DNA from: Shouchella clausii
GTDB taxonomy: Bacteria; Bacillota; Bacilli; Bacillales; Bacillaceae_D
DNA: 64,000 nucleotides
Direction: 5' to 3'
Assembly: GCF_002250115.1 (NCBI RefSeq)
Contig: NZ_CP019985.1
Coordinates: forward strand, 4,030,001 to 4,094,000
Shown here in pieces: positions 26,225-37,616 of the stretch (positions are counted from its first letter, which is position 1; every line of letters begins with the position of its first letter). The translations under genes and the position numbers were made by a program. The notes below the pieces were generated by a model. The model had not been told where the DNA came from. It did not search any database and saw nothing but the letters and a program-made list of their open reading frames with translations.

Positions 26225-28306
26225 TTAGGCCGAGAAGACGATCTTTTGAAAATCAGCATAGGACTGGATTGATTTCGCCAATCGGTCAAGCAGCGCAAGG
26301 CGATTATTGCGAATGGCTTCATTGTCGGCCATCACCATCGTATGGTCAAAGAACGTGTTGATCGTGTCACGACACTGAGCCAACGCTTGATAAGCAGCAA
26401 ACGCATCTTTGGTCTTCCAAGCCTCAGCCAAGCCGAACTCGACCTCTAGCGTAGCAGCAAGCAACCGTGACTCCGTTTCATTTTCAAACAGATCTTCGGA
26501 AATGAGACCACCTTTTGGCGCTTTTTTAGCCAAATTTGTGACACGACTCAAGCTTTCGGTCACTTCTTTAAACTCCCGGTCTTCCGCACGTTCAGTTAAC
26601 AGCCTTGCCTTGGCGAACATCGTATACACATCGACAAGCGGAGCGGCAAGCACCGCATCGACAATATCATAGCGAAAGCCAGCTTCTAGCATGACATGCT
26701 TTAAGCGATTCGCAAAGAAGCTGATTAATTCCTGCTTGGTCGTTTCGACTTTTTCTGTCATAAACCCTTTTTTTGCAATGGAATCAAGCGCATGCACAGC
26801 CATGTTTTTAAGTGTCAAAGGCATTTCAGTTTGGAGAAGAATGTGGATGATCCCAGTTGCTTGACGGCGCAACGCATACGGATCTTGTGAGCCAGTGGGG
26901 ATTAAACCAATGGAAAAACAAGAGACGACCGTATCGAGTTTGTCGGCAAGCGCCAACACTGCACCCGCTTCAGTTTCAGGCACTTTGTCCCCTGCAAAGC
27001 GAGGCAAGTACTGTTCATAAATAGCTTTCGCTACTTGAGGGGTCTCGCCTGCTTTTTCCGCATATTCCTGCCCCATTCTTCCTTGTAGTTCTGGAAATTC
27101 GCCAACCATGTAAGTCACAAGGTCGAACTTGGCAATAGCGGCCGCCCGCTCCACTGTTTGTCTTTCTTGGGCACCTAAGTTCGCCTCACCTGCAAGCCAT
27201 GTGGACAATTCGCCGATACGGGCCACCTTTTCGCCCATTGTACCAATCGCTTCATGAAAAACAATGTTGTCTAGTTTGGCGTTTGCTGCCTGAAGGGAAA
27301 TTTTTTGGTCTTCATGATAAAAAAAGGCAGCATCAGACAAGCGAGCACGTAACACTTTTTCATTGCCCTTGGCGACATTTTCAATAAATTCTTCATTTCC
27401 GTTTCGCACTGTAATAAAGTACGGAAGCAAACGGCCATCTTTCGCTTCTACTGGAAAATAACGCTGATGTTCACGCATCGTCGTAATCAATACTTCTTTC
27501 GGCAAAGCTAAAAACGAATCGTCAAATGAGCCTGATAGCGCAGTTGGATACTCGACTAATTGTGTCACTTCTTCAAGAAGCGCTTCATCTATTGGCACAA
27601 TCCAACTATGCTCTTCCTCCATTTGCTTTAACTGACTTACAATCGCTGCTTTTCGTTCGTCAGCATCGGCAATGACATAGTGACGTTTCAGGGCGTCGGC
27701 ATACTCGATTGGATTCTCTAATGGAAAGTTAGTCCCTAAAAAACGGTGTCCCGTCGTGTTTCGCCCTGTTTCGATACCGTTAATTGAGAAAGGAATGACG
27801 TCCTCGCCATAGAGAGCGACAAGCCACTGGATCGGCCGAGCATAGCGAAGGGAGTAGGTGTTCCATCGCATGCTTTTTGGAAATGTTAAGCCCGTAATCA
27901 ATTCTTTAAGTTCCGGCAATAGCACGCTTGTTTTTTCACCCTTTTTATGTGTTTTGGCAAACACATAATCAGTGCCATTTACCGCTTTTATTTCCAACTG
28001 GCTCGTTTCTACTCCTTGGCCTTTCGCAAATCCAAGCGCCGCTTTTGTCCAAGCGCCGCTTTCGTCTTTGGCAATTTTTAAGGCAGGACCTCTTGTTTCA
28101 TCATGTATATCAGGCTGCCGATCCGCCAAATTTTCAACGAGTACAGCCAACCTTCTTGGCGTAGCGTAAGAATGGATTTCTCCGTACGAAAGGCCTTTGT
28201 CATCAAGCCATGCTTGCACTTTTTCAGCGAGCTGTGTAATGGAAGGCGTAACAAAACGAGCCGGCAACTCCTCCAATCCTAGTTCAAGTAAAAATGGCTT
28301 ATTCAT
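26225..28306 (-). CDS. glyS: Glycyl-tRNA synthetase beta chain
   Basis: The 693-residue beta subunit opens with [18 protein letters not shown], carries [44 protein letters not shown] and the HD-like region [15 protein letters not shown]. It ends in an anticodon-binding domain with [26 protein letters not shown]. With GlyQ it forms the alpha2beta2 enzyme that charges tRNA(Gly). The frame extends upstream to 28405, but the family start [10 protein letters not shown] is the ATG at 28306, which overlaps the end of glyQ by 8 bases. Both are under the T-box leader at 29207. Confidence 0.97.
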   Translation of the reverse strand: MNKPFLLELGLEELPARFVTPSITQLAEKVQAWLDDKGLSYGEIHSYATPRRLAVLVENLADRQPDIHDETRGPALKIAKDESGAWTKAALGFAKGQGVETSQLEIKAVNGTDYVFAKTHKKGEKTSVLLPELKELITGLTFPKSMRWNTYSLRYARPIQWLVALYGEDVIPFSINGIETGRNTTGHRFLGTNFPLENPIEYADALKRHYVIADADERKAAIVSQLKQMEEEHSWIVPIDEALLEEVTQLVEYPTALSGSFDDSFLALPKEVLITTMREHQRYFPVEAKDGRLLPYFITVRNGNEEFIENVAKGNEKVLRARLSDAAFFYHEDQKISLQAANAKLDNIVFHEAIGTMGEKVARIGELSTWLAGEANLGAQERQTVERAAAIAKFDLVTYMVGEFPELQGRMGQEYAEKAGETPQVAKAIYEQYLPRFAGDKVPETEAGAVLALADKLDTVVSCFSIGLIPTGSQDPYALRRQATGIIHILLQTEMPLTLKNMAVHALDSIAKKGFMTEKVETTKQELISFFANRLKHVMLEAGFRYDIVDAVLAAPLVDVYTMFAKARLLTERAEDREFKEVTESLSRVTNLAKKAPKGGLISEDLFENETESRLLAATLEVEFGLAEAWKTKDAFAAYQALAQCRDTINTFFDHTMVMADNEAIRNNRLALLDRLAKSIQSYADFQKIVFSA

Positions 28307-29186
28307 CGTGGGCGTCCTCCTTTTTAAGCATAGGAAAGCCAAGCTTTTCTCTCTCTTCATAGTACTTGCGCGCCGCTTTTCGAGCGAGTGTGCGAACCCG
28401 GGCAATATAGCCGGTTCGTTCTGTTACGGAAATGGCGCCCCGGGCGTCAAGCAAATTGAAGCTATGGGAGCATTTTAAAATATAGTCATACGCAGGAAAA
28501 ACAAGATCGCGCGCTAGTGCTCTTTCTGCTTCTTTTTCATAAGTAGAAAACAACTCAAACAACATGTCTACATCAGAAACTTCGAATGTATACGTAGAAT
28601 GTTCATACTCTGGCTGTAAAAAGATATCGCCATAGGTGAACCCTTCGACCCACTCCAAGTCAAATACATTTTCTTTATCTTGGATATATGTGGCCAATCG
28701 TTCCAATCCATAAGTAATCTCTGCAGACACGGGATTAGCCTCCATGCCGCCTACTTGCTGGAAATACGTAAATTGGGTAATTTCCATCCCATCTAGCCAT
28801 ACTTCCCAACCGAGGCCCGCACACCCGAGCGTTGGGTTTTCCCAGTTGTCTTCTACGAACCGAATGTCATGTTTTAAAGGATCAATGCCTAATGCACGAA
28901 GACTATCCAAATATAACTCTTGGATGTTCAATGGAGACGGCTTCATAATGACTTGAAACTGGTGGTGTTGGTAAAGCCGGTTCGGGTTTTCACCATAACG
29001 CCCATCAGCAGGACGACGGGATGGCTCCACATACGCAACATTCCAAGGCTCTGGGCCAATCGTGCGCAACAACGTATGGGGGCTCATTGTGCCTGCCCCT
29101 TTTTCGGTGTCATACGCATTTAAAATAATGCAATTTTGTTTCGCCCAGAATGATTGGAGCGTTAAAATCATGGTTTGTACATTCAT
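28299..29186 (-). CDS. glyQ: Glycyl-tRNA synthetase alpha chain
   Basis: The 295-residue class II subunit matches Bacillus GlyQ throughout: [41 protein letters not shown], motif 2 [58 protein letters not shown] and the motif 3 end [15 protein letters not shown]. It makes the glycyl-adenylate. It is the first gene of the glyQS operon, just after a T-box leader, and overlaps glyS. Confidence 0.98.
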   Translation of the reverse strand: MNVQTMILTLQSFWAKQNCIILNAYDTEKGAGTMSPHTLLRTIGPEPWNVAYVEPSRRPADGRYGENPNRLYQHHQFQVIMKPSPLNIQELYLDSLRALGIDPLKHDIRFVEDNWENPTLGCAGLGWEVWLDGMEITQFTYFQQVGGMEANPVSAEITYGLERLATYIQDKENVFDLEWVEGFTYGDIFLQPEYEHSTYTFEVSDVDMLFELFSTYEKEAERALARDLVFPAYDYILKCSHSFNLLDARGAISVTERTGYIARVRTLARKAARKYYEEREKLGFPMLKKEDAHDE

Positions 29187-29206
29187 TGATCAACTTCCTC
29201 CTTTTT

Positions 29207-29475
29207 CAGCGCAGAAGACAAAAAAGCGCCCCTACGCCTATTGGCGTAGGGACGAGGTTCACCCGCGGTTCCACCCTACTTATTAAACGCTTATTAAGTT
29301 CCTCAGACATCAGCCTAAGTGACCTCAACTTAATTTAAGCGTCTAATCTCTTTCTTCCGAATGTGCTCAGGAAGCGCCTTCAACATTTTCTGGCTCTTTG
29401 GCTTCCACCCTCCCAAAGTCGCTACAAACCAGTCGGCAAATGCTGTTTTTTTCCGTCACTGCACCTATAATCGTA
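29207..29475 (-). ncRNA. glyQS T-box riboswitch leader
   Basis: On the minus strand the T-box motif AGGGTGGAACCGCGGG lies at 29278-29263 and is followed by a terminator, GTCCCTACGCC/GGCGTAGGGGC plus six T (about 29256-29221). Upstream bases form the long stem I region. T-box leaders of glyQS read uncharged tRNA(Gly) through a GGC specifier; a GGC stands at 29378-29376 but I did not fold the stem to prove it. Readthrough occurs when tRNA(Gly) is uncharged. Confidence 0.93.
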
Positions 29476-29480
29476 TCCAC

Positions 29481-29509
29481 ATTATACGCTTGCTCCTCCT
29501 ACTTGTCAA
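29481..29509 (-). promoter_or_regulatory. SigA promoter of glyQS
   Basis: TTGACA (29509-29504), a 17-base spacer and TATAAT (29486-29481), both hexamers perfect. The -35 and half the spacer lie within the last codons of recO, whose stop is at 29499-29501. Confidence 0.85.
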
Positions 29510-30269
29510 CGTCACTGTTTAAGCCGCCAATTTTGTCTAGTTGGCTAATAAAGCGGCGCGCTTTTAACTGTACCCCCACATACTCATCGTAGTAGGTGCG
29601 GATAATCAATTCCAACCGCCGCTTCGTTTCAGCTTTCACAGAAATGGTGCCTACTTTCGTCAAATCGACGTAATAAAGCACTCGAAACAACTTGGCAAAT
29701 GGGAGAGTAATCGGGAAAGCGCGCTCGTCTTTATGAATACAATTCCTGCATAAAAACCCAGCAAAAGCAACTGAAAAAGCAACAGGATCACGGGTCTCTG
29801 AGCGGCAAGAGGCACAGCAATCAAGCTCCGGTTTAGCTCCAGCTAGTGGAAGCATCTTCATATCCAAGATTCGGGCAATTATTTCCGCGTCTTGTCCGGC
29901 GTTGATTTGCCGCAACGCCAGCAGAAGCCAATCAAATAAAAAGAACGTCGGTTTGCGCTCTTCCGTCAGTTTGTCGACAAGTTCAGTTATATAAGCGGCA
30001 TAGGCCGATTTAACGATATCAAATTGCAGTTCTTTAAATGAATCGACGGCCTCCCCTTGGCTTAAAGAGGGAAGACCGTTTCCTTGAAAATATAAGTAAC
30101 TTCCATAAACAAACGGCTGTGTTACAGCGGCAAAGCGACTGTTAGGCTTTTTTGCCCCCTTCGCCAAAACAGCAAGTTTGCCGTCTTCTTTTGTAAAAAG
30201 AGTCACGACTTTATTTGTTTCGCCATAATCAATTGATTTTAGCACGATTGCATCTTGTTTTTTTAACAT
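29499..30269 (-). CDS. recO: DNA repair protein RecO
   Basis: The 256-residue protein has the N-terminal OB fold (DAIVLKSIDYGETNKVVTLFTKEDGKLAVLAKGAKKPNSR), a helical middle and a four-cysteine zinc-like site (ELDCCASCRSETRDPVAF then GFLCRNCIH near residue 165-190). RecO with RecR helps RecA load on gapped DNA. The C-terminal end overlaps the glyQS promoter. It is preceded by the small gene yqzL on the same strand. Confidence 0.93.
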   Translation of the reverse strand: MLKKQDAIVLKSIDYGETNKVVTLFTKEDGKLAVLAKGAKKPNSRFAAVTQPFVYGSYLYFQGNGLPSLSQGEAVDSFKELQFDIVKSAYAAYITELVDKLTEERKPTFFLFDWLLLALRQINAGQDAEIIARILDMKMLPLAGAKPELDCCASCRSETRDPVAFSVAFAGFLCRNCIHKDERAFPITLPFAKLFRVLYYVDLTKVGTISVKAETKRRLELIIRTYYDEYVGVQLKARRFISQLDKIGGLNSDVDK

Positions 30270-30297
30270 TGTCCATCCTTACAGCAAGCAACAGGAT

Positions 30298-30441
30298 TTA
30301 AGATAAGGTTGAATCCGATAAATCATCTGGTTCATAAGCCGTTTCCTCTTGCACTTCCATGTCCCGCTCCAACTCTTTATGAAGCAGGTATGTTTCAACG
30401 TTGCCCGTTTGCGAAAACACTTTCCATGTTAGAACAAGCAT
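30298..30441 (-). CDS. yqzL: YqzL-like small protein
   Basis: A 47-residue frame starts MLVLTWKVFSQTGNVETYLLHKEL and ends in an acidic tail. The block TWKVFSQTGNVETYLL aligns with B. subtilis YqzL (TWNVFSQTGNVDTYLL), which also stands between recO and era. A good ribosome-binding site (GGAGAGGGAGG) precedes the ATG. The function is unknown. It overlooks a long AT-rich leader to 30592. Confidence 0.85.
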   Translation of the reverse strand: MLVLTWKVFSQTGNVETYLLHKELERDMEVQEETAYEPDDLSDSTLS

Positions 30442-30591
30442 GTTAAACGCCTCCCTCTCCTTAAGTCTTCGGTTGTATCATTCCCTTATCCGCATCGCCC
30501 ATTCGATGGAAATATTGTTAATTGCCTGCGCTTGACTTTTTTGATTTGGTTAATTTTATCAGATTGTTTGTTTAATCATAAATCAGGCGAC

Positions 30592-30638
30592 ACAAAAAAA
30601 CAATGGTCAAACGCCCAGTTTGAACCCATTGTTTTCCC
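30592..30638 (-). terminator. Terminator of the era operon
   Basis: AACAATGG-TTCAAAC pairs with GTTTGA-CCATTGTT with one mismatch, followed by seven T on the minus strand, just after the era stop. Confidence 0.88.
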
Positions 30639-30640
30639 AG

Positions 30641-32324
<1,684 letters not shown>

Positions 32325-32350
<26 letters not shown>

Positions 32351-32807
32351 AGGATTGTAAAATCTCCTCTTGTTTAGTGAACATTTGCTTTTCCTCTTCC
32401 TTGTTCATATGGTCGTAGCCAAGCAAATGAAGAAAGCCATGGACAACAAGGAAAGCAAGTTCCCGTTCAAACGAATGGCCATAGTCAGCAGCCTGCCTCT
32501 CGACATGGGGGACTGAAATGACGATGTCCCCTAACAAATTAGGTAAGCCAAGATCCTCATGAAAGGTTGGATCGAATTCGCCTGTCTCATCATTTAAGGC
32601 AAATGACAGTACATCCGTCGGGCGGTCAATCCCTCGATGTTCACGGTTTAACTCGTGAATGTCCTCTTCGGTAGTAAATGTCACCGACACCTCACTTTGC
32701 TGCAACAAGCTCACTTCTTTCGCAGCATGGTTTAGGACGTCCTTAACTAGTTGCAATTGCTCGCTTGAAAGAAACTGCCCTTCATCATTTAATTCCACAT
32801 CAATCAT
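32325..32807 (-). CDS. ybeY: Endoribonuclease YbeY (rRNA maturation factor)
   Basis: The 160-residue protein ends with the catalytic zinc motif HGFLHLLGYDH preceded by the Arg-containing RPTDVLSFAL and LLGDIVISVPHVERQA. It is a single-strand-specific RNase in 16S rRNA 3' end maturation and ribosome quality control. It overlaps pgpH by 4 bases and dgkA by 26 bases, part of the coupled run phoH-pgpH-ybeY-dgkA-cdd-era. Confidence 0.96.
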
Positions 32808-34978
32808 GGCTTTTCTCCTTTAGGCTTTTCTTCTGGATACTCGATTCGTTGATGGAATGTGCCATTTAACGTTTCACATAAGGAAACTTTAATGGCGTTT
32901 AATTCGGCTAGCGTCAGATCAGACTCGTCGAATTGCCCATCTTCCAGCTTATCTTTAATAATTTTATCAACCAGATTTTCAATTTTATCAGGGGTCGGCT
33001 TTTGCATAGAACGAACTGCCGCTTCTACACTGTCCGCAATCGAAATGATTGACGTCACTTTCGTTTGCGGTTTTGGCCCAGGATAGCGAAATTGTGATTC
33101 TGGCAAAGGTTTTTCCGCATCCTCATTTGCTTTGTGGTAAAAAAACTTCAGCAAACTTGTGCCGTGGTGCTGTTCGGCAATATCAATAATCTCCTTAGGC
33201 ATCTTATGTTGCCTAAGCAATTCTGCCCCATCGTAAGGATGGGAAATGATAATGGTCTTGCTGAGTTGGGGCGAAATTTTATCATGTGGATTTTCGCCTT
33301 TAAGTTGGTTTTCAATAAAAAAGTGGGGCCTCCGTGTTTTCCCTAGATCATGGTAATAAGCGCCAACACGGGCTAACAGCCCATTTTCCCCGAGCACCTC
33401 GCAAGCAGCTTCAGCCAAATTGCCGACAACCACACTATGATGGTATGTCCCGGGAGCTTCAGTCAAGATTTTCCGCAAGAGCGGATGGTTCGGGTTCGAG
33501 AGTTCGATTAACCTTGTAACTGATAAAATCCCAAAAGCTGTTTCAATAAATGGCAAAAGCCCAATCGTCAGCACCGCAGCTATAAATGCAGACAAAAATG
33601 CTGCTGAAAAATGCAAGCCAATCTCCATTACATTTAAATGGATGCTTTTCATTAATAATAGCGCAAGTACAGTGATAATATTCGCGCAAGCAACAAACAG
33701 ACCGGCCCGCAAAATCCGCGTAGCTTTGTTGGTACTATTTAAAAAGTAGGTAGCCGTTAAACAGCTTATAAATATATAGAAACCATACGTAAATGAAAAT
33801 GTGCTCGTAGAATCGTGATTGTAATAAACGCTGCCAATAATCGCAAACAAAAAGCTAGAAACAATCGCGATTTTTGGCTGCAACAATAACGTAAGGAGCA
33901 TTGCCCCTGCTGCAGCTGGGACAACAAACCCAAATCCGTTTATCATCAATAGGCTCTCTAAGTAACTCGATGTTTTCATTAATGCCACAATCACGGTAAA
34001 GACGATCGCATACATGAGCAAATGGGAGTTGTCAGTGGCAACGGTCGTTTGCGAATCGTTTAAAAAATAGGCTAAAACCGCGATCAGAATGAAAACAAAT
34101 AGGGCTAACCCTATGTAGGGATAAATGATTAATGAATCATCGAGCAAGCCGACAAGGCGGAGCTGTTCGTAAACTTGGTGGTTAACGATGTCCCCTTGTT
34201 TTACAATTAGCTCCCCTTCGCGAATGAGAACAGGCTCGATCGCTTCAGATGTTTCCTGCCTTAATCGTTGTGTTGCTTCTGCATCATATGTAACATTGAA
34301 CACAATCGCCATGTCAACAATTTCAGCGACAGCATGGCGCACATCAGAAACAAGCGTCGAAATGCTTTCAATTTGGTCTCGCGCTTCTTGTTTTACCTCC
34401 TGCAAATCGCCAACACGAATTTGTTGGCTCATCGTTTCATGAACTGTATTTACCGAGGTGTCCAGGGCTAATTGGAATTGGGCATCCGTAGCCTCAAGCA
34501 AGGCGACGATCGTTTCATCTTGCAAATCAGCATTTGTAGTATCGGAGAAATCAGCGCGCACACGTTCAACTTGGTCTTCAAGAGGCATGTTCTGGTCATC
34601 GCTGTCCTCCTCCTCCCCTTCCAGCTCGGCTGAGTCTTCCCTCACACTTCCAATTACACTAAAGATATCATTGACTTGCTGAACTCTGTCTTCTTCGTAT
34701 TTTGTATTGTGCTTCATTTGGGAATCAATGCTGGCGATCGCTTCCGTCCTTCGCTGCTCCGTTGCCGCTTGGTCCACTACCGTCATAGGTGCACGAATAT
34801 CTTGCTCCGCTGGCTCGGACAAATTTACGTTTAGCCGCTCTGGTATGACGTTGTCTAACATCGATACATAAATCAGAACGCCTAGGATCGCGAGAATGGT
34901 TACACGAATATAGGGTTGGTGTTTAATTTTTCGCCACCATGCACGAGTGGAAGGCGCTTTACGTTTGTCTGCAGCCAT
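32804..34978 (-). CDS. pgpH: 7TM-HD cyclic-di-AMP phosphodiesterase PgpH (YqfF)
   Basis: The 724-residue protein has an N-terminal membrane helix (VTILAILGVLIYVSM), a large extracellular 7TMR-HDED domain (about residues 60-280), seven membrane helices (about 290-490) and a cytoplasmic HD domain: TYHHSVVVGNLAEAAC, VGAYYHDLGKTRRPHFFIENQ (HD pair) and EIIDIAEQHHGTSLLKFFYHKA. It degrades c-di-AMP. The acidic inserts EEDSDD near residue 125 are unusual but short. It lies between phoH and ybeY. Confidence 0.95.
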   Translation of the reverse strand: MAADKRKAPSTRAWWRKIKHQPYIRVTILAILGVLIYVSMLDNVIPERLNVNLSEPAEQDIRAPMTVVDQAATEQRRTEAIASIDSQMKHNTKYEEDRVQQVNDIFSVIGSVREDSAELEGEEEDSDDQNMPLEDQVERVRADFSDTTNADLQDETIVALLEATDAQFQLALDTSVNTVHETMSQQIRVGDLQEVKQEARDQIESISTLVSDVRHAVAEIVDMAIVFNVTYDAEATQRLRQETSEAIEPVLIREGELIVKQGDIVNHQVYEQLRLVGLLDDSLIIYPYIGLALFVFILIAVLAYFLNDSQTTVATDNSHLLMYAIVFTVIVALMKTSSYLESLLMINGFGFVVPAAAGAMLLTLLLQPKIAIVSSFLFAIIGSVYYNHDSTSTFSFTYGFYIFISCLTATYFLNSTNKATRILRAGLFVACANIITVLALLLMKSIHLNVMEIGLHFSAAFLSAFIAAVLTIGLLPFIETAFGILSVTRLIELSNPNHPLLRKILTEAPGTYHHSVVVGNLAEAACEVLGENGLLARVGAYYHDLGKTRRPHFFIENQLKGENPHDKISPQLSKTIIISHPYDGAELLRQHKMPKEIIDIAEQHHGTSLLKFFYHKANEDAEKPLPESQFRYPGPKPQTKVTSIISIADSVEAAVRSMQKPTPDKIENLVDKIIKDKLEDGQFDESDLTLAELNAIKVSLCETLNGTFHQRIEYPEEKPKGEKP

Positions 34979-35016
34979 AGCTGGTCACCTCGCTTTCTGC
35001 CCAAAAAACGTTTTGG

Positions 35017-35982
35017 TCACTGCTCGTTTTCTGTACGTTCGTATGCCTCAAGAATTCGTTGGACTAGCAAATGCCTGACTACATCGCTTGCTTGCAAGTA
35101 AACGAAACCAATGCCTTTCACGGTTTTCAGCTTTGCCAATGCTGCTTGTAAACCTGACCGTTTGCCTTTTGGCAAGTCCACTTGTGTCAAGTCTCCATTT
35201 ATAACCATTTTCGAACCAAAACCTAACCGAGTAACAAACATTTTTATTTGCTCTTCGGTTGTGTTTTGGGCCTCGTCCAAAATGACGAACGCATCATCAA
35301 GTGTACGCCCTCGCATATAGGCAAGCGGCGCGACCTCGATCGTCCCTCTTTCCATTAACCTTGCTGTATGCTCCACGCCTAAAACTTCATGGAGCGCGTC
35401 ATAAATGGGACGCAAGTAAGGGTCCACTTTTTCTTTCAAATCCCCTGGCAAGAAACCGAGGCTCTCTCCGGCTTCAACAGCAGGCCTAGTCAAAACGATC
35501 CGTTGCACATGGCCCTCTTTTAAGGCAGCAACAGCCATGACGACAGCTAAATAGGTTTTGCCAGTCCCCGCTGGGCCGACACCAAAAACCATGTCGTGTT
35601 TTTTAATCGTCGATACATAGTGCCTTTGGCCAAGTGATTTTGCGCGGATATTTTTCCCTTTTACAGTCGTTGCAATATTTTCGTCGTATAAATCATGAAG
35701 TTCCTCCAGCTTGCCAGCCGCTTCTAGCTGTACGGCGTACAAGACATCACGCTCACTTATTTGCTGTTGCCGTTCGACCACTTGTTCAAGCGCTTGAAGG
35801 ACATTGGCGGCGCGCTCAATTTCACTTGCTTCACCAATCGCTAATATTGCTTCGCCTCTTGTGACGAGTTGGATCGACAACTCTTCCTCCAATCGTTTTA
35901 AATGCTGGTCATTTGGCCCATATAGCGCTTGCGTAATACGAGCGTCTTTTGCGCCTAGCTGGATTAAAGATGTTTCAGACAA
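35017..35982 (-). CDS. phoH: PhoH-like ATPase
   Basis: The 321-residue protein has a short KH-like N-terminus and a P-loop: GVGPAGTGKTYLAVVMAVAALKEG (Walker A), LTRPAVEAGESLGFLPGDLKEKVDPYLRPIYDAL, VILDEAQNTTEEQIKMFVTRLGFGSKMVINGDLTQ (Walker B and downstream motif). The family is an RNA-linked helicase-like ATPase near ybeY and era. It follows yqfD by 5 bases and precedes pgpH. Confidence 0.95.
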   Translation of the reverse strand: MSETSLIQLGAKDARITQALYGPNDQHLKRLEEELSIQLVTRGEAILAIGEASEIERAANVLQALEQVVERQQQISERDVLYAVQLEAAGKLEELHDLYDENIATTVKGKNIRAKSLGQRHYVSTIKKHDMVFGVGPAGTGKTYLAVVMAVAALKEGHVQRIVLTRPAVEAGESLGFLPGDLKEKVDPYLRPIYDALHEVLGVEHTARLMERGTIEVAPLAYMRGRTLDDAFVILDEAQNTTEEQIKMFVTRLGFGSKMVINGDLTQVDLPKGKRSGLQAALAKLKTVKGIGFVYLQASDVVRHLLVQRILEAYERTENEQ

Positions 35983-35987
35983 TCGCC

Positions 35988-37175
35988 TCAGTCTCCTTGG
36001 ATAATTGGTTTTTCGCGTGCAATTTCTTCTAGAACTTGGTAATGAATCATTAAAGAAACTTTATCATTTTCGACCGCTTCTTGCAAAACATGTTCAGACA
36101 TGATTTCCGCATCTTCTGGAATTTTCTCTCTTAACTCCCGCCGCGCTTCCTCTTTCGCGACTGCAACAGCTTCCTCTTTTGTATACGTGCGAGTAAATTC
36201 TAAGGTTTCACGCTGTTCGATCGTACGGAACTGAATCGGCAAACGATAGCCAAATAAAGACCACTCCGTCTCCTGTTCAAACGTCTCATACGTCTCATAA
36301 TCCGGTTCTTTTATGTTCCAAAAAGGAATCTCTATGTCACCTAATACAAGCACACGCTTGCTTTGTTGCTCGCCTGTCAAAGAAGCAAATGTGTTTTCGA
36401 ACGGAACAGTTACAGAAGAAGTATACCATATTTCACCGATTACCGATGCTTTTGCAGCTACAGTCTGTTCTTTTCCTTCAGCGCCAATAAATCCGGATAC
36501 AAGCAATTCGCCTTCTTCTACAAAATCATTGGTTTTTTTCACCGCTTTGCCATCTTCTACAAACATTTTATGGATGACCGCTTTTTTTGCGGCAACAAGA
36601 TGACGGGGACTCAACAACTCAGGGGCTTCTTGGCGTACTTGCTCGACTACCTCAAATTCAAAGGTCGTCCCTTTTTTGCGCACACCAATCCAAGTTGCCT
36701 CATCGATATGCTCCGTTACAATGCGTTGCACTTCGTCAGGTTGCGGTAATGTAAACTGAAAAGCGCCTCGCCTAATGCCAATTTCATCGATCACTTCACG
36801 CAACTCTTGTTCGACGTGGGGGGACGCTCCCTTGATGTGAATTCCCCATACCATACTCGACGAAAACAACATGAGCATGAAAAAGGCCACCATCCCAATG
36901 GCAAACCCGGCGCGGATTTTTACTTTTTTCATAAAAAAAGGCAAACCAGATCGTTTTGTAAAGGTTGTCTTACATCCAGAATGTCGAAAGAGAACACGGA
37001 TTTTTGCAATATTGTTCAACGCTACATCAAACTGAATGTTGTCATTACCTCCATGCCGGACATTCCAGACATGGACATCGTTTTTTAGGCATGCATTCAG
37101 TAGCCTTTCTGGATATTGGCCAGCCACTTCTACCGTAACAGACCCAATAAATGATTTAAGGAAATCATTTCGCAT
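35988..37175 (-). CDS. yqfD: YqfD, sporulation protein family
   Basis: The 395-residue product has a membrane helix near residue 90 (IRAGFAIGMVAFFMLMLFSSSMVWG) between a small cytoplasmic domain and a large outer domain with WIGVRKKGTTFEFEVVEQV, KKTNDFVEEGELLVSGFIG and the end KEKIPEDAEIMSEHVLQEAVENDKVSLMIHYQVLEEIA. B. subtilis YqfD is made in the mother cell under SigE and is needed late in sporulation. The outer region resembles a stage IV sporulation domain. It follows yqfC by 18 bases on the same strand. Confidence 0.9.
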   Translation of the reverse strand: MRNDFLKSFIGSVTVEVAGQYPERLLNACLKNDVHVWNVRHGGNDNIQFDVALNNIAKIRVLFRHSGCKTTFTKRSGLPFFMKKVKIRAGFAIGMVAFFMLMLFSSSMVWGIHIKGASPHVEQELREVIDEIGIRRGAFQFTLPQPDEVQRIVTEHIDEATWIGVRKKGTTFEFEVVEQVRQEAPELLSPRHLVAAKKAVIHKMFVEDGKAVKKTNDFVEEGELLVSGFIGAEGKEQTVAAKASVIGEIWYTSSVTVPFENTFASLTGEQQSKRVLVLGDIEIPFWNIKEPDYETYETFEQETEWSLFGYRLPIQFRTIEQRETLEFTRTYTKEEAVAVAKEEARRELREKIPEDAEIMSEHVLQEAVENDKVSLMIHYQVLEEIAREKPIIQGD

Positions 37176-37193
37176 CTCCGTCTGGCTCCTTTC

Positions 37194-37487
37194 TTAACGG
37201 TTCTTTTTGTCATCAATGAACAGCACTTCATCAATCCGCCCTTCCAACAGTAACTCTTCGGGCAAAATCGTTTTTAATACAAACCCGTCACCTTTTATCA
37301 GCAACTGACCTTGCTTTAAAAGAAGGCGAAGCTCCTGGCTGGAAAAACGGAGCACACCTTGATGGTTTTCAATGTAAATATGCAGCTGGCCGATCATTGT
37401 GATTCGCGGCAAATCCATGAGGACATCAGCAGGAAGCTGCATGTGATGGGCAATCCAGTTTTTCATTCGGCTCGTCATCTTTTTCAT
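37194..37487 (-). CDS. yqfC: Sporulation protein YqfC
   Basis: The 97-residue protein carries the YabP/YqfC family signature VLMDLPRITMIGQLHIYIENHQGVLRFSSQELRLLLKQGQLLIKGDGFVLKTILPEELLLEGRI. The family is expressed in the mother cell; the job of YqfC is not known. The frame runs to 37556, but the ATG at 37487 fits the family and has GGAGAGGGGG upstream. A terminator (37540-37572) lies just upstream, so transcription starts in the short gap. Confidence 0.9.
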   Translation of the reverse strand: MKKMTSRMKNWIAHHMQLPADVLMDLPRITMIGQLHIYIENHQGVLRFSSQELRLLLKQGQLLIKGDGFVLKTILPEELLLEGRIDEVLFIDDKKNR

Positions 37488-37539
37488 TTGGCAGCCCCCT
37501 CTCCTAACGAGTCTATGAATCAATGAAGGGAAATAGCAC

Positions 37540-37572
37540 AAAAAACCGCAGCCCAATGGGGGGCTGCGGTAA
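37540..37572 (-). terminator. Terminator of the nfeD-floA operon
   Basis: CCGCAGCCC pairs with GGGCTGCGG around a 6-base loop, with six T on the minus strand. It follows the gene at 37617 and precedes yqfC. Confidence 0.9.
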
Positions 37573-37616
37573 GGTTGCCGACAAAGTCGACAATATCAAG
37601 CTGAAATGCCTGTTTA

